Positions 16,713 through 25,480 of a stretch of 64,000 nucleotides of DNA are shown here, piece by piece; position 1 is the stretch's first letter; each line of letters starts with the position of its first letter. Where the stretch lies: the NCBI RefSeq assembly GCF_019049325.1, contig NZ_JAGMUO010000035.1, positions 80,968 to 144,967 of the forward strand, in the 5' to 3' direction. The position numbers and the translations under genes are program-made. The DNA comes from Streptomyces sp. AC512_CC834 (lineage in GTDB: Bacteria > Actinomycetota > Actinomycetes > Streptomycetales > Streptomycetaceae). Under the pieces are notes generated by a model. It made no database searches. It was not told the DNA's origin and saw nothing but the letters and a program-made list of their open reading frames with translations.

Positions 16713-18302
16713 TCACTTGGCGGCGGACGGGGCGTCCTCGCCGAGCAGCCTGCCGTCCGAGGTCTCGAACTGCTTCTTGAACGCCGTGATCGCCTCGGCG
16801 ATGGCCTGCAGGGTGTCGTCGGACATCTTGCCGCCCTCGCGGATGGAGGTCATGAGGCCCTGCTCCTGGCGGTGCAGGTACTCGAGCAGCTCCTTCTCGA
16901 AGCGGCTGATGTCGGCGACCGGCACCTCGTCCATCTTGCCGGTGGTACCGGCCCAGACGGAGACGACCTGGTCCTCGGTGGCCATCGGCTGGTACTGGTC
17001 CTGCTTCAGCAGCTCCACCATCCGCTGACCGCGCTCGAGCTGCGACTTCGACGCGGCGTCCAGGTCGGAACCGAAGGCGGCGAACGCCTCCAGCTCACGG
17101 AACTGGGCGAGGTCCACGCGGAGCCGGCCGGAGACCTGCTTCATGGCCTTGTGCTGGGCGGAGCCACCGACGCGGGAGACCGAGATACCGACGTTCAGGG
17201 CCGGACGCTGACCGGCGTTGAACAGGTCGGACTCCAGGAAGCACTGGCCGTCAGTGATGGAGATGACGTTGGTCGGAATGAACGCCGACACGTCGTTGGC
17301 CTTGGTCTCGACGATCGGCAGACCGGTCATCGAACCGGCGCCCTCGGCGTCGTTGAGCTTCGCGCAGCGCTCCAGCAGACGGGAGTGCAGGTAGAAGACG
17401 TCACCCGGGTAGGCCTCACGGCCCGGCGGGCGGCGCAGCAGCAGCGACACGGCGCGGTAGGCGTCGGCCTGCTTCGACAGGTCGTCGAAGATGATCAGGA
17501 CGTGCTTGCCCTCGTACATCCACTGCTGGCCGATGGCCGAGCCGGTGTACGGCGCCAGGTACTTGAAGCCGGCCGGGTCGGACGCCGGGGCGGCCACGAT
17601 GGTCGTGTACTCCAGCGCGCCGTTCTCCTCCAGCGCGCCGCGCACGGACGCGATGGTGGAGCCCTTCTGGCCGATGGCGACGTAGATGCAGCGGACCTGC
17701 TTGCTCGGGTCGCCGGTGCGCCAGTTGTCACGCTGGTTGATGATCGTGTCGACGGCCAGGGCGGTCTTGCCGGTCTGGCGGTCGCCGATGATGAGCTGAC
17801 GCTGACCGCGGCCGATCGGGGTCATGGCGTCGACGGCCTTGTAGCCCGTCTCCATCGGCTCGTGCACCGACTTGCGCTGCATGACCGTGGGGGCCTGCAG
17901 TTCGAGGGCGCGGCGGCCCTCGGTCTCGATCTCGCCGAGGCCGTCGATCGGGTTGCCGAGGGGGTCGACGACGCGGCCGAGGTAGCCCTCGCCCACGGCG
18001 ACCGACAGGACCTCACCGGTACGGCTGACCGGCTGGCCCTCCTCGATGCCGCTGAACTCACCGAGGACGACGCAGCCGATCTCGCGCTCCTCGAGGTTGA
18101 GGGCGAGGCCGAGGGTGCCGTCCTCGAACTTCAGCAGTTCGTTGGCCATGGCCGAGGGAAGACCCTCGACCTTCGCGATGCCGTCGCCGGCAAGGGTGAC
18201 CGTACCGACCTCCTCGCGCGAGGCCGCGTCCGGCTTGTACGACTGGACGAAGTTCTCCAGCGCGTCCCGGATCTCCTCCGGCCGGATCGTGAGCTCCGCC
18301 AT
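16713..18302 (-). CDS. atpA: F1 ATP synthase alpha subunit
   Basis: A 529-residue non-catalytic nucleotide-binding subunit with P-loop GDRQTGKTALAVD and the conserved YTTIVAAPASDPAGF and PGDVFYLHSRLLERCA blocks. The ATG at 18302 (MAELTIRPEEIRDALENF) is preceded by AGGGAA. An unusually long spacer of about 200 bp separates it from atpH. Confidence 0.98.
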   Translation of the reverse strand: MAELTIRPEEIRDALENFVQSYKPDAASREEVGTVTLAGDGIAKVEGLPSAMANELLKFEDGTLGLALNLEEREIGCVVLGEFSGIEEGQPVSRTGEVLSVAVGEGYLGRVVDPLGNPIDGLGEIETEGRRALELQAPTVMQRKSVHEPMETGYKAVDAMTPIGRGQRQLIIGDRQTGKTALAVDTIINQRDNWRTGDPSKQVRCIYVAIGQKGSTIASVRGALEENGALEYTTIVAAPASDPAGFKYLAPYTGSAIGQQWMYEGKHVLIIFDDLSKQADAYRAVSLLLRRPPGREAYPGDVFYLHSRLLERCAKLNDAEGAGSMTGLPIVETKANDVSAFIPTNVISITDGQCFLESDLFNAGQRPALNVGISVSRVGGSAQHKAMKQVSGRLRVDLAQFRELEAFAAFGSDLDAASKSQLERGQRMVELLKQDQYQPMATEDQVVSVWAGTTGKMDEVPVADISRFEKELLEYLHRQEQGLMTSIREGGKMSDDTLQAIAEAITAFKKQFETSDGRLLGEDAPSAAK

Positions 18303-18506
18303 CTGAGTTCCCTGCTCTCCTTGTTGGGCCCGAAGTTTCACTTGGGGGGTATTCCACGAGTCGGGGACTCCCCCCAATAAGAGGTGAATCCTCTGCACGG
18401 CCCAACCAGGGCCGTCGTAAGTACGTACTGCTACTGCTAACTGCTACTGCTACTGCTACTGCTGTTACTTGCTGTGCTGTTGTCGCTGCTGTTGTCGCGC
18501 GGGGCG
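18303..18506 (-). repeat. atpH-atpA spacer with a CTACTG hexamer tract and a G/C-tract hairpin
   Basis: The spacer inside the atp operon holds two unusual structures. At 18424-18495 a run of CTACTG and CTGTTG-type units (about ten, slightly degenerate) reads as GCAGTAGCAGTAG on the coding strand. At 18342-18377 an inverted repeat TTGGGGGG/CCCCCCAA can form a hairpin just upstream of atpA. No gene is visible here. Confidence 0.7.
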
Positions 18507-19331
18507 TCAGCTCGCCATGCGGCGGCCGGCGTCCTCCAGGCGGTCCGCGATGGAGCCGTTGATGACCTCGTCACCGACCTGCACCCGGATCCCTCCGACG
18601 ACCTCGGGGTCCACGTCGAGATTGAGGTGCATCGGACGGCCGTAGACCTTCGCGAGAGCGGCGCCGAGGCGCTGCTTCTGCGTGTCGCTCAGCGGCACCG
18701 CCGAGGTGACGACGGCGACCATCCGGTCCCGCCGGTCGGCGGCGAGCTTGGACAGGGATTCGAGTCCCGACTCCAGGCTACGTCCCCGCGGCGCGGTAAC
18801 AAGACGGCTGACCAGACGCTCGGTGCTCGCGTCCGCCCGGCCGCCGAGCAGGCTGCGCAGCAGCTCGCCCTTGGCCGAGGTGGTGGCCGACCGGTTGGTG
18901 AGCGCGGCGCGCAGCTCGGTGTTGGAGGAGACGATCCGGCCGAACCGGAACAGCTCGTCCTCCACGTCGTCGAGCCGGCCCGCCTTCTGGGCGGCGGTGA
19001 GGTCGGCGGTGTTCGCCAGCTCCTCCAGCGCGTCCACCAGGTCGCGGGACTGCGACCAGCGGGAGCGCACCATGCCGGCCACCACGTCGACGGCGGTGCC
19101 GCCGACCTGGGTGCCGAGGAGGCGCTGGGCGAGTTCGGCCTTGGCCTCGCCGGACTGCGCCGGGTCGGTGAGGACCCGGCGCAGCGACACCTCGCGGTGG
19201 AGCAGCGCGGTGACGGCGGCCAGCTCTCCGGCGAGCGAGCCGGCGTCCACGGACGTGGAGTCCGTCAGCGCGTCGAGACGCTCACGTGCGGCGGCAAGGG
19301 CCTCGCGGCTCGCTCCGTGCATCCCACTCAT
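18507..19331 (-). CDS. atpH: ATP synthase delta subunit
   Basis: A 274-residue delta subunit (OSCP-like) that joins F1 to the peripheral stalk. The length, longer than the roughly 180 residues of most bacteria, is normal for Streptomyces. The C-terminal block LNLDVDPEVVGGIRVQVGDEV is the family signature. The ATG overlaps the stop of atpF by 4 bp (ATGA); a second ATG three codons later is also possible. Confidence 0.95.
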   Translation of the reverse strand: MSGMHGASREALAAARERLDALTDSTSVDAGSLAGELAAVTALLHREVSLRRVLTDPAQSGEAKAELAQRLLGTQVGGTAVDVVAGMVRSRWSQSRDLVDALEELANTADLTAAQKAGRLDDVEDELFRFGRIVSSNTELRAALTNRSATTSAKGELLRSLLGGRADASTERLVSRLVTAPRGRSLESGLESLSKLAADRRDRMVAVVTSAVPLSDTQKQRLGAALAKVYGRPMHLNLDVDPEVVGGIRVQVGDEVINGSIADRLEDAGRRMAS

Positions 19332-19888
19332 CGGGTTGCCTCGGACTTCGTCGCCTTGTCGTCCAGCTCGTCCAGGAAGCGGTCGATGACGCGGCTCTGG
19401 CGGGCGTGGTCCTCGAGGGACTCGCCGACGAGCTTGCCGGCCAGCTCGGTGGCCAGCGTGCCGACGTCCTGGCGCAGCGCGGACGCGGCGGCCTTGCGGT
19501 CGGCCTGGATCTGGGCGTGACCGGCGGCGATGATCTCCTCACGCTGCCGCTGGCCTTCCGCGCGCATCTCGGCGATGAGCGTGGCGCCCTGCTCCTGCGC
19601 CTCCTGGCGCAGTCGCGCGGCCTCGTGACGGGCCTCGGCGAGCTGGGCCTTGTACTGCTCGAGGACGCTCTGGGCCTCGGTCTGCGCGGCCTCGGCCTTC
19701 TCGATACCGCCCTCGATGGCCTCGCGGCGCTCTTCCAGAACCTTGTTGATGTTCGGGAGGAGCTTCTTGGCGAGGAAGCCGAAGACGATGACGAAGGCGA
19801 TCAGGCCGATGACGAGCTCCGGCCACGGCGGGATGAGGGGGTTCTCCTTCTCACCCTCAGCCGCCAGGAAAACCAGGGCGGAAGTCAC
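19328..19888 (-). CDS. atpF: ATP synthase subunit b
   Basis: A 186-residue peripheral-stalk subunit with one N-terminal membrane helix (LVIGLIAFVIVFGFLAKKLL) and a long Ala/Glu/Gln/Arg coiled coil (about 50-165). The start is a GTG at 19888 with AAAGG upstream; an overlapping ATG in another frame (ATGTGA) is not the start. Coupled to atpH by a 4-bp overlap. Confidence 0.96.
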   Translation of the reverse strand: MTSALVFLAAEGEKENPLIPPWPELVIGLIAFVIVFGFLAKKLLPNINKVLEERREAIEGGIEKAEAAQTEAQSVLEQYKAQLAEARHEAARLRQEAQEQGATLIAEMRAEGQRQREEIIAAGHAQIQADRKAAASALRQDVGTLATELAGKLVGESLEDHARQSRVIDRFLDELDDKATKSEATR

Positions 19889-19930
19889 ATCAATGCCTTT
19901 CGTCGAAAGGGTCGGTCGTCGGTCTTCGTC

Positions 19931-20155
19931 TTAGTAGACGAAGGGCATGACGAGACCGATGAGGGCGAGCGCCTCACAGAAGGCGAAGCCGAGGATCTGG
20001 TTGGCGCGGATCAGGCCGGCCGCCTCGGGCTGACGGGCGAGGGCCTGGGTGCCGTTGCCGAAGATGATGCCGACGCCGACGCCGGGGCCAATGGCGGCCA
20101 GGCCGTACCCGACGGAGCTGAGCGAACCATCAACGGCAGCAAGGGTCTGGGACAT
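19931..20155 (-). CDS. atpE: ATP synthase subunit c
   Basis: A 74-residue ring-forming proteolipid with two membrane helices joined by the polar loop RQPEAAG (41-47). The proton-carrying carboxylate is Glu61 in GFAFCEALALIGLV. The ring drives rotation in the membrane. No sodium-type motif is seen, so it is proton-coupled. Confidence 0.97.
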   Translation of the reverse strand: MSQTLAAVDGSLSSVGYGLAAIGPGVGVGIIFGNGTQALARQPEAAGLIRANQILGFAFCEALALIGLVMPFVY

Positions 20156-20229
20156 GCCGGTTCTTCCTTTTCTTTACGGACCGGTGGGGGTTGCCACCGG
20201 ACGGCTGGGGTGTGAGGCCGGGCGGGGAC

Positions 20230-21054
20230 TCAGTGGTTCTCGGCGAGCGCGCCCTGGATATAGGTGCAGGTCAGCAGCACGAACACGTACGCCTGCACGG
20301 CCTGGATGAAGAGCTCGAAGGCCGTCATGATGATCGTCATCACGAACGAGACGCCCGCGTAGGCGAAGCCGATGCCGTTCAGCAGGTACCAACTGGCGAT
20401 CGTGAAGAGCAGCAGCAGCGTGTGGCCGGCGAACATGTTGGCGAAGAGCCGGACAGCGTGCGTGAAGGGGCGGACCAGCAGGTTCGAGAAGAACTCGATG
20501 GTCATCGACAGCGGCAGCACCGCGCCGAGGGACTTGTCGTAGCCGGTGACGTTCTTGAAGAAGCCGACGAAGCCGTGGCGCTTGAAGGTCAGCGAGACCC
20601 ACAGGACGTAGACGACCAGGGCCAGGACCATCGGGTAGGCGATGATCGCGGTCACCGGGAACTGGGCGACCGGAATGATCGACCAGAGGTTCATCATCCA
20701 GACGAAGAAGAACAGCGTGACGATCAGCGGGACGTACTTCTCGCCCTCCTTCTTTCCGACCGTCTCGTAAACGACTCCGCGGCGGATGAAGTCGTAGCCG
20801 GCCTCGGCGACCATCTGGAGCTTGCCCGGGACGACCTTCGGCTTGTTGAAGGCGGCCCAGAAGAAGCCCACGATGATGATCGAGCCGAGCAGGGCCAGCA
20901 GCATCGGCTTGTTGAAGTACATGCCGTTGCCGTCTGCGTTGCCCCAGAGCGGCTCGAAGAGGAACGAGTGCAGGCCGGGAGCCGGGAAGCCACAACCGTC
21001 GAAGATGTGGCAGTCGGTCTCGAAGGCGAGCACCTGCGTCGGGTCAGCACTCAC
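20230..21054 (-). CDS. atpB: ATP synthase subunit a
   Basis: A 274-residue membrane subunit that forms the proton half-channels. The essential Arg is in THAVRLFANMFAGH; several membrane helices follow the soluble N-terminus (ADPTQVLAFETDCHIFDGCG). The GTG at 21054 is chosen because AAGGAG lies seven bases upstream and it matches the family start; the upstream in-frame ATG of MKEPAV includes the ribosome site. Confidence 0.96.
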   Translation of the reverse strand: MSADPTQVLAFETDCHIFDGCGFPAPGLHSFLFEPLWGNADGNGMYFNKPMLLALLGSIIIVGFFWAAFNKPKVVPGKLQMVAEAGYDFIRRGVVYETVGKKEGEKYVPLIVTLFFFVWMMNLWSIIPVAQFPVTAIIAYPMVLALVVYVLWVSLTFKRHGFVGFFKNVTGYDKSLGAVLPLSMTIEFFSNLLVRPFTHAVRLFANMFAGHTLLLLFTIASWYLLNGIGFAYAGVSFVMTIIMTAFELFIQAVQAYVFVLLTCTYIQGALAENH

Positions 21055-21279
21055 CGCGGGCTCCTTCATCGTGGCGCATGGGTACGGCAACCTCGTTGTG
21101 TCGGCGCGGCGCGGGGCCGCAGTTCGGCACGGGACTGGTGTTACGGATATGGGGGCGGCTGTGGGGCATCTCGCCTCGCGATTGAGCAGGCGTCAGCTCG
21201 AATGCCCGCGCCCGCGATGCCGCAGTTGGCACCGGACGATAGCAGGACCTCACGTGCCTCTTTATCCCGGCCCTACCCG

Positions 21280-21714
21280 TCACGACGAGTGCCCCGTCTT
21301 TTCGGACTTCTCGCTCGACGACTCGGGCTCGACGTAGAGAATCTTGGCCTTCATGTGCGCCCGAGTCTGCGTCGCGATCCACGTGAGCGTGACGGCGACC
21401 AGAGTGATCGCGAAGGACCGGGGGTTGAACAACGTCGTGTTCTTGAACGCGGCGAGGAAGACGAACAGCAGCAGGATCTGTGCCGCGTAGAGCATCAGGC
21501 CCATCGCCTGGAAAAGGTGCGGAAGCGATTTGGCGGTGCGCTGCAGGACGTAGAGGCCGATTCCCATGAAGAGCATCGCCACCACTGTCGCGACGACGGC
21601 TCCGACCGCGCCCTTGCCGCCGGCCACCACTGCGCTGACGACGGCGGCTACAGCACCGACGGCAGCCGTGGGTACGGCAGCCTGAACCAGGATCCGGACG
21701 TCATTGGACGGCAT
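21280..21714 (-). CDS. atpI: AtpI-like membrane protein, first gene of the atp operon
   Basis: A 144-residue protein with four membrane helices, in the position of atpI (Fo assembly/ring-assembly factor in the family). The start MPSNDVRILVQAAVP at 21714 is by homology. It is separated from atpB by 225 bp with no gene. The charged C-terminus PESSSEKSEKTGHSS is typical of the Streptomyces version. Confidence 0.88.
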   Translation of the reverse strand: MPSNDVRILVQAAVPTAAVGAVAAVVSAVVAGGKGAVGAVVATVVAMLFMGIGLYVLQRTAKSLPHLFQAMGLMLYAAQILLLFVFLAAFKNTTLFNPRSFAITLVAVTLTWIATQTRAHMKAKILYVEPESSSEKSEKTGHSS

Positions 21715-21843
21715 GGCGGCAACTCCGCTTTCAACACACAGGGGGCAGGTGTCGTCATGGACGAGCGTAGTCCCGGGCCGGACGGGGTCCTCACGTTCAA
21801 GAGACCGTCGCACTACGGTCCTTGGGCTCTACCCCGGGAATAC

Positions 21844-21861
21844 TCGTGAACCGTATCACAA
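21844..21861 (-). promoter_or_regulatory. Rex-like operator upstream of atpI
   Basis: On the minus strand the 18 bases TTGTGATACGGTTCACGA differ at only two of fourteen defined positions from the Rex operator consensus TTGTGAA-N4-TTCACAA. The site lies about 130 bp upstream of the atpI start in an AT-rich stretch (21840-22010) that must hold the operon promoter. Rex is the NADH/NAD-sensing repressor of respiratory genes in Streptomyces. Binding is inferred from the match only. Confidence 0.5.
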
Positions 21862-22005
21862 ACTATTTGATGAGCTCTTTACCTGTGGGTGTGCTTGCTG
21901 TCACACATGAGAGTGACCGCGCGCGTCTGTGCAGTTACTGCACCCACTTGTCTGGTAATGGGGTATTTCGTTCCCCCACGACTTGGCAATGCTCTAGTCA
22001 GATTC

Positions 22006-23325
22006 TTACCTTGCCCGCGAACGGGGTCCGACGGCGGTGGCCCCGTTGACGCCCGAGACCCCCACGGTGACCGGAACCCTGTCCTGGTCCTCGCCCGCGT
22101 CCGCGCCCGCGTCCACCGCGGGCTCCTGCGCGGCCTCGTCCCCGGCGGCGGCCGCCTCGCGGCGCCGGTAGCGGGGCGGCACGACGCGCTCGGCCCAGCG
22201 CGGGGCGCGCGGGGTGAAGCGCGGCAGCAGGAGCAGGACAAGACCGATCGCGCTGAGGAAGACGACGCCGAGCACGATCCACATGGACGCGGCGTTCACG
22301 GAGTAGGCGAGCGAGCCGAAGGAGATCAGCGCCGAGAAAAAGTACATGATCAGCACCGCGCGACTGTGCGAGTGCCCGATCTCGAGCAGCCGGTGGTGCA
22401 GGTGCCCCCGGTCCGCGGCGAACGGCGACTGGCCGCGCCAGGTGCGCCGGACGATCGCCAGGATCAGGTCGGCCGCCGGGATGGCGATGATGGTCAGCGG
22501 CATCAGCAGCGGGATGTAGACCGGCACCATCTGGTGCACCGCGTTGCGCTCGGAACCGGAGAACAGCTTCATCACGTCCGGGTCGACCTGCCCGGTGACG
22601 GAGATCGCGCCGGCCGCCAGCACCAGGCCGATCAGCATCGAGCCGGAGTCGCCCATGAAGATCCGGGCGGGGTGCATGTTGTGCGGCAGGAAGCCCAGGC
22701 ACATGCCCATCAGGATGGCCGCGAACAGCGAGGCGGGCGCCGCGGCCTCGATGCCGTACGAGTACCAGATGCGGTAGGCGTACATGAAGAACGCCGCCGC
22801 CGCGATGCACACCATGCCGGCCGCGAGACCGTCGAGGCCGTCCACGAAGTTGACCGCGTTGATGGTGATGACGACCAGCGCCACCGTCAGCAGGGTGCCC
22901 TGCCACTGGGTGAGCGCCACCGTGCCGACGCCCGGCAGAGGGATCCACAGGATGGTCAGACCCTGCACCACCATCACACCGGCGGCGATCATCTGGCCGC
23001 CCAGCTTGATCAGGGCGTCGATCTCGAACTTGTCGTCCAGGACGCCGATCAGCCAGATCAGGGCCGCCCCGGACAGCAGGGCCCGCGGTTCGTTGGACTT
23101 CTCGAAGACCTCACTGAGGTTGGTGAGGTGGTCGGCGACCAGCAGGCCCGCGCACAGCCCGAAGAACATCGCGATCCCGCCGAGCCGCGGAGTGGGTTCC
23201 CGGTGCACGTCACGTGCCCGGATCTCCGGCATCGCCCCCGCCACGATCGCGAATTTGCGTACCGGCCCTGTCAGCAGATACGTCACCGCGGCCGTGACGC
23301 AGAGCGTCAGCAGGTATTCACGCAC
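22006..23325 (-). CDS. WecA/MraY-family glycosyl-phosphate transferase
   Basis: A 439-residue polytopic membrane enzyme of the polyprenyl-phosphate N-acetylhexosamine-1-phosphate transferase family. Motifs: VNFVDGLDGLAAG, FMGDSGSMLIG and RGHLHHRLLEIGHSHS, with about eleven membrane helices, then a charged cytoplasmic tail. It starts a lipid-linked glycan, probably with GlcNAc, for cell-wall-linked polymer synthesis. The GTG at 23325 (MREYLLTLCVTAAV) follows GGGGAAG; a GTG four codons upstream lacks a ribosome site. In S. coelicolor it lies at the same place upstream of atpI. Confidence 0.9.
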   Translation of the reverse strand: MREYLLTLCVTAAVTYLLTGPVRKFAIVAGAMPEIRARDVHREPTPRLGGIAMFFGLCAGLLVADHLTNLSEVFEKSNEPRALLSGAALIWLIGVLDDKFEIDALIKLGGQMIAAGVMVVQGLTILWIPLPGVGTVALTQWQGTLLTVALVVITINAVNFVDGLDGLAAGMVCIAAAAFFMYAYRIWYSYGIEAAAPASLFAAILMGMCLGFLPHNMHPARIFMGDSGSMLIGLVLAAGAISVTGQVDPDVMKLFSGSERNAVHQMVPVYIPLLMPLTIIAIPAADLILAIVRRTWRGQSPFAADRGHLHHRLLEIGHSHSRAVLIMYFFSALISFGSLAYSVNAASMWIVLGVVFLSAIGLVLLLLPRFTPRAPRWAERVVPPRYRRREAAAAGDEAAQEPAVDAGADAGEDQDRVPVTVGVSGVNGATAVGPRSRAR

Positions 23326-23455
23326 GGGCTTCCCCACAGGTCTCGCTGGCCATCCTCAACCTCACACCCTAGCGATGCGCGCATACGGTTGAGGACTTCC
23401 GGGTAGCGACGATGGTTGCACGTGTGGCTGTGCACGCGTGTGCGCCTACCCCACC

Positions 23456-24718
23456 TCAGTCCGGATACGGCGGGAACTGCGCGACCAGATCCCGTACGTC
23501 GTCCCGGGCCGCGGCCGGGTCTGTGGCGCCCCTGAGCACGCCCGCGAGCAGCGTGGCCACCGCCCGCATCTCCCGCTCCCCCATGCCCTGCGTGGTGACG
23601 GCGGCCGTGCCCAGGCGCAGCCCCCGCGCGTCCGCGTGCGGCAGTGCGCAGCAGTCCAGGACGATCCCGGCCGCCGCGAGCCGGCCCCGCGCGGTCCTGC
23701 CGTCGACGCCGAGCGGGGCCGGGTCGGCGGTGATCAGGTGGGTGTCGGTGCCGCCGGTGCTGACGACCAGGCCCTCGGCGGCCAGGTGGGCGGCCAGGGT
23801 GCGGGCGTTGGCGACGACCTGGTGGGCGTACGCGGCGAAGGCCCCGGTGGCCGCCTCTCCGAAGGCGACGGCCTTGGCGGCGATGGTGTGCATCTGCGCC
23901 CCGCCCTGCGTGAACGGGAACACGGCCCGGTCCACCCGCTCGGCCAGTTCGCTCCCGCACAGCACCATGCCGCCGCGCGGCCCGCGCAGCACCTTGTGCG
24001 TGGTGGCGCAGACGATGTCGGCGTACGGCACCGGACTGGGCGCCGCTCCCCCGGCGACCAGCCCGATCGGGTGGGCGGCGTCCGCGACGAGGTAGGCGCC
24101 CACCTCGTCGGCGACGTCGCGGAAGAAGGCGTAGTCGAGGTGGCGTGGGTAGGCGATCGAGCCGCACACGATCGCCTTGGGGCGGCTCGCGCGGGCCAGG
24201 GTGCGCACCTGGTCGTGGTCGACGAGCCCGGTCTCCGCGTCCACGCCGTAGCCGACGAAGTCGAACCAGCGGCCGGAGAAGTTCGCGGGCGAGCCGTGCG
24301 TGAGGTGACCGCCGTAGGGCAGGCCGAGGGCGAGGACGGTGTCGCCGGGGCGCAGCAGGGCGGCGTAGGCGGCCAGTACGGCGGAGGAGCCGGAGTGGGA
24401 CTGCACGTTGGCGTGCTCGGCGCCGAAGAGGTCCTGGGCCCGCTCCACGGCGAGCCGCTCGGCGACGTCGACGATCTCGCAGCCGCCGTGGTGCCGGGCG
24501 CCCGGGTAGCCCTCGGCGTACTTGTTGGCCAGCGGGGATCCGAGGGCGGCCAGCACGGCGGGGGAGGTGAAGTTCTCGGCGGCGATCAACTGGAGGGTCG
24601 TCGACTGCCTGCGGCGTTCGGCGAGCAGGATCTCGGCCAGCTCGGGGTCCTGGCGCAGCAGGTCTCCCAGCCGGCTGTCATCGATATCCGTCTGGGGGAC
24701 GTCGTGGGTGACCGACAT
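23456..24718 (-). CDS. glyA: serine hydroxymethyltransferase (second glyA type)
   Basis: A 420-residue PLP enzyme of the SHMT family, converting serine and tetrahydrofolate to glycine and methylene-tetrahydrofolate. The PLP Lys242 is in TTHKVLRGPRGG; the other typical blocks are NKYAEGYPGARHHGG, VQSHSGSSAV and DAAHPIGLVAGG. The sequence is somewhat divergent from housekeeping GlyA, so this may be the second paralogue known in Streptomyces. The start ATG at 24718 is clear from MSVTHDVPQTDIDDSRL. Confidence 0.88.
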   Translation of the reverse strand: MSVTHDVPQTDIDDSRLGDLLRQDPELAEILLAERRRQSTTLQLIAAENFTSPAVLAALGSPLANKYAEGYPGARHHGGCEIVDVAERLAVERAQDLFGAEHANVQSHSGSSAVLAAYAALLRPGDTVLALGLPYGGHLTHGSPANFSGRWFDFVGYGVDAETGLVDHDQVRTLARASRPKAIVCGSIAYPRHLDYAFFRDVADEVGAYLVADAAHPIGLVAGGAAPSPVPYADIVCATTHKVLRGPRGGMVLCGSELAERVDRAVFPFTQGGAQMHTIAAKAVAFGEAATGAFAAYAHQVVANARTLAAHLAAEGLVVSTGGTDTHLITADPAPLGVDGRTARGRLAAAGIVLDCCALPHADARGLRLGTAAVTTQGMGEREMRAVATLLAGVLRGATDPAAARDDVRDLVAQFPPYPD

Positions 24719-24799
24719 GGTGCGCTCCGGGCGTGCGTCGACGGTGACGTAGGACCAATGTAGGCCCCACTCCGGCGACGCGCTCGGCCGTCGTGCCTC

Positions 24800-25480
24800 T
24801 CACGTCCTGGTGGACACCCCCGTCAGCGCCGTCACCACCGGATCCAGCGCCTGGTGTATCTCGTCGCCGACCGACCGGAAGAACGTCAGCGGCGCCCCGT
24901 ACGGGTCGTACACCTCGTCCGCCTCCACCGTGGGCGCCAGGAGCCACCCGCGTAGCGCGGCGGCCGCGCGGACCAGGGCGCGCGCACGGGTGACCAGGCC
25001 GTCCTCCAGGGGCGGCAGGGTCGCGGGGTCGATGGCGTTCACCAGGCGGGTGAACTCCTTGAGGGTGAAGGTGCGCAGGCCCGCCGAGTGCCCCATGGAG
25101 ATGACCTGCCCCCGGTGGTCACGCGTCGCGGTGAGCACCAGGTCCGCGCGGATCACGTGCTCGTCGAGCAGTTCGCGTCCGGTGAAGCCGACGGCGTCGG
25201 CGCCGAAGTCCGCGAGGACCGCCTCGGCGTTCGCCTCCATGGGCGCGCCCTCGTGGCCCCAGGTGCCGGCGCTCTCCACGACGAGGCCGCCGCCCAGTAC
25301 GCCGAGCCGCTCCGTCACGAAATGCCGGGTCAGCCGCTCGGTGATGGGCGAGCGGCACACGTTGCCGGTGCTGACGTGGAGGATGCGGAAGCTGTCGCGC
25401 GGAAGCCCGACGAACGTCGTCGTGATCTCCGCGGCACGTTCCCCGTTGCCTATGCCACGCCCCGTCTCAGGGGCCGTCAA
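24800..25480 (-). CDS. low-molecular-weight protein tyrosine phosphatase-like protein, nucleophile Cys replaced by Ser
   Basis: A 226-residue protein with the LMW-PTP fold signature. The P-loop reads HVSTGNVCRSPITE where the family has VCxGNxCRSP: the first (nucleophilic) Cys is Ser, while the second Cys, the Arg and the acid loop VYDPYG remain. It may be a substrate-binding pseudo-phosphatase or have another activity such as arginine phosphatase-like binding; I cannot tell. The start is a TTG at 25480 that overlaps the Sua5 stop by 4 bp (TTGA), so it is translated with that gene. Confidence 0.8.
   Translation of the reverse strand: MTAPETGRGIGNGERAAEITTTFVGLPRDSFRILHVSTGNVCRSPITERLTRHFVTERLGVLGGGLVVESAGTWGHEGAPMEANAEAVLADFGADAVGFTGRELLDEHVIRADLVLTATRDHRGQVISMGHSAGLRTFTLKEFTRLVNAIDPATLPPLEDGLVTRARALVRAAAALRGWLLAPTVEADEVYDPYGAPLTFFRSVGDEIHQALDPVVTALTGVSTRT

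Noticed and set aside
15945..18380. A long rightward open frame opposite atpG and atpA
   Set aside because: Antisense to two certain ATP synthase genes; composition is that of a shadow frame.
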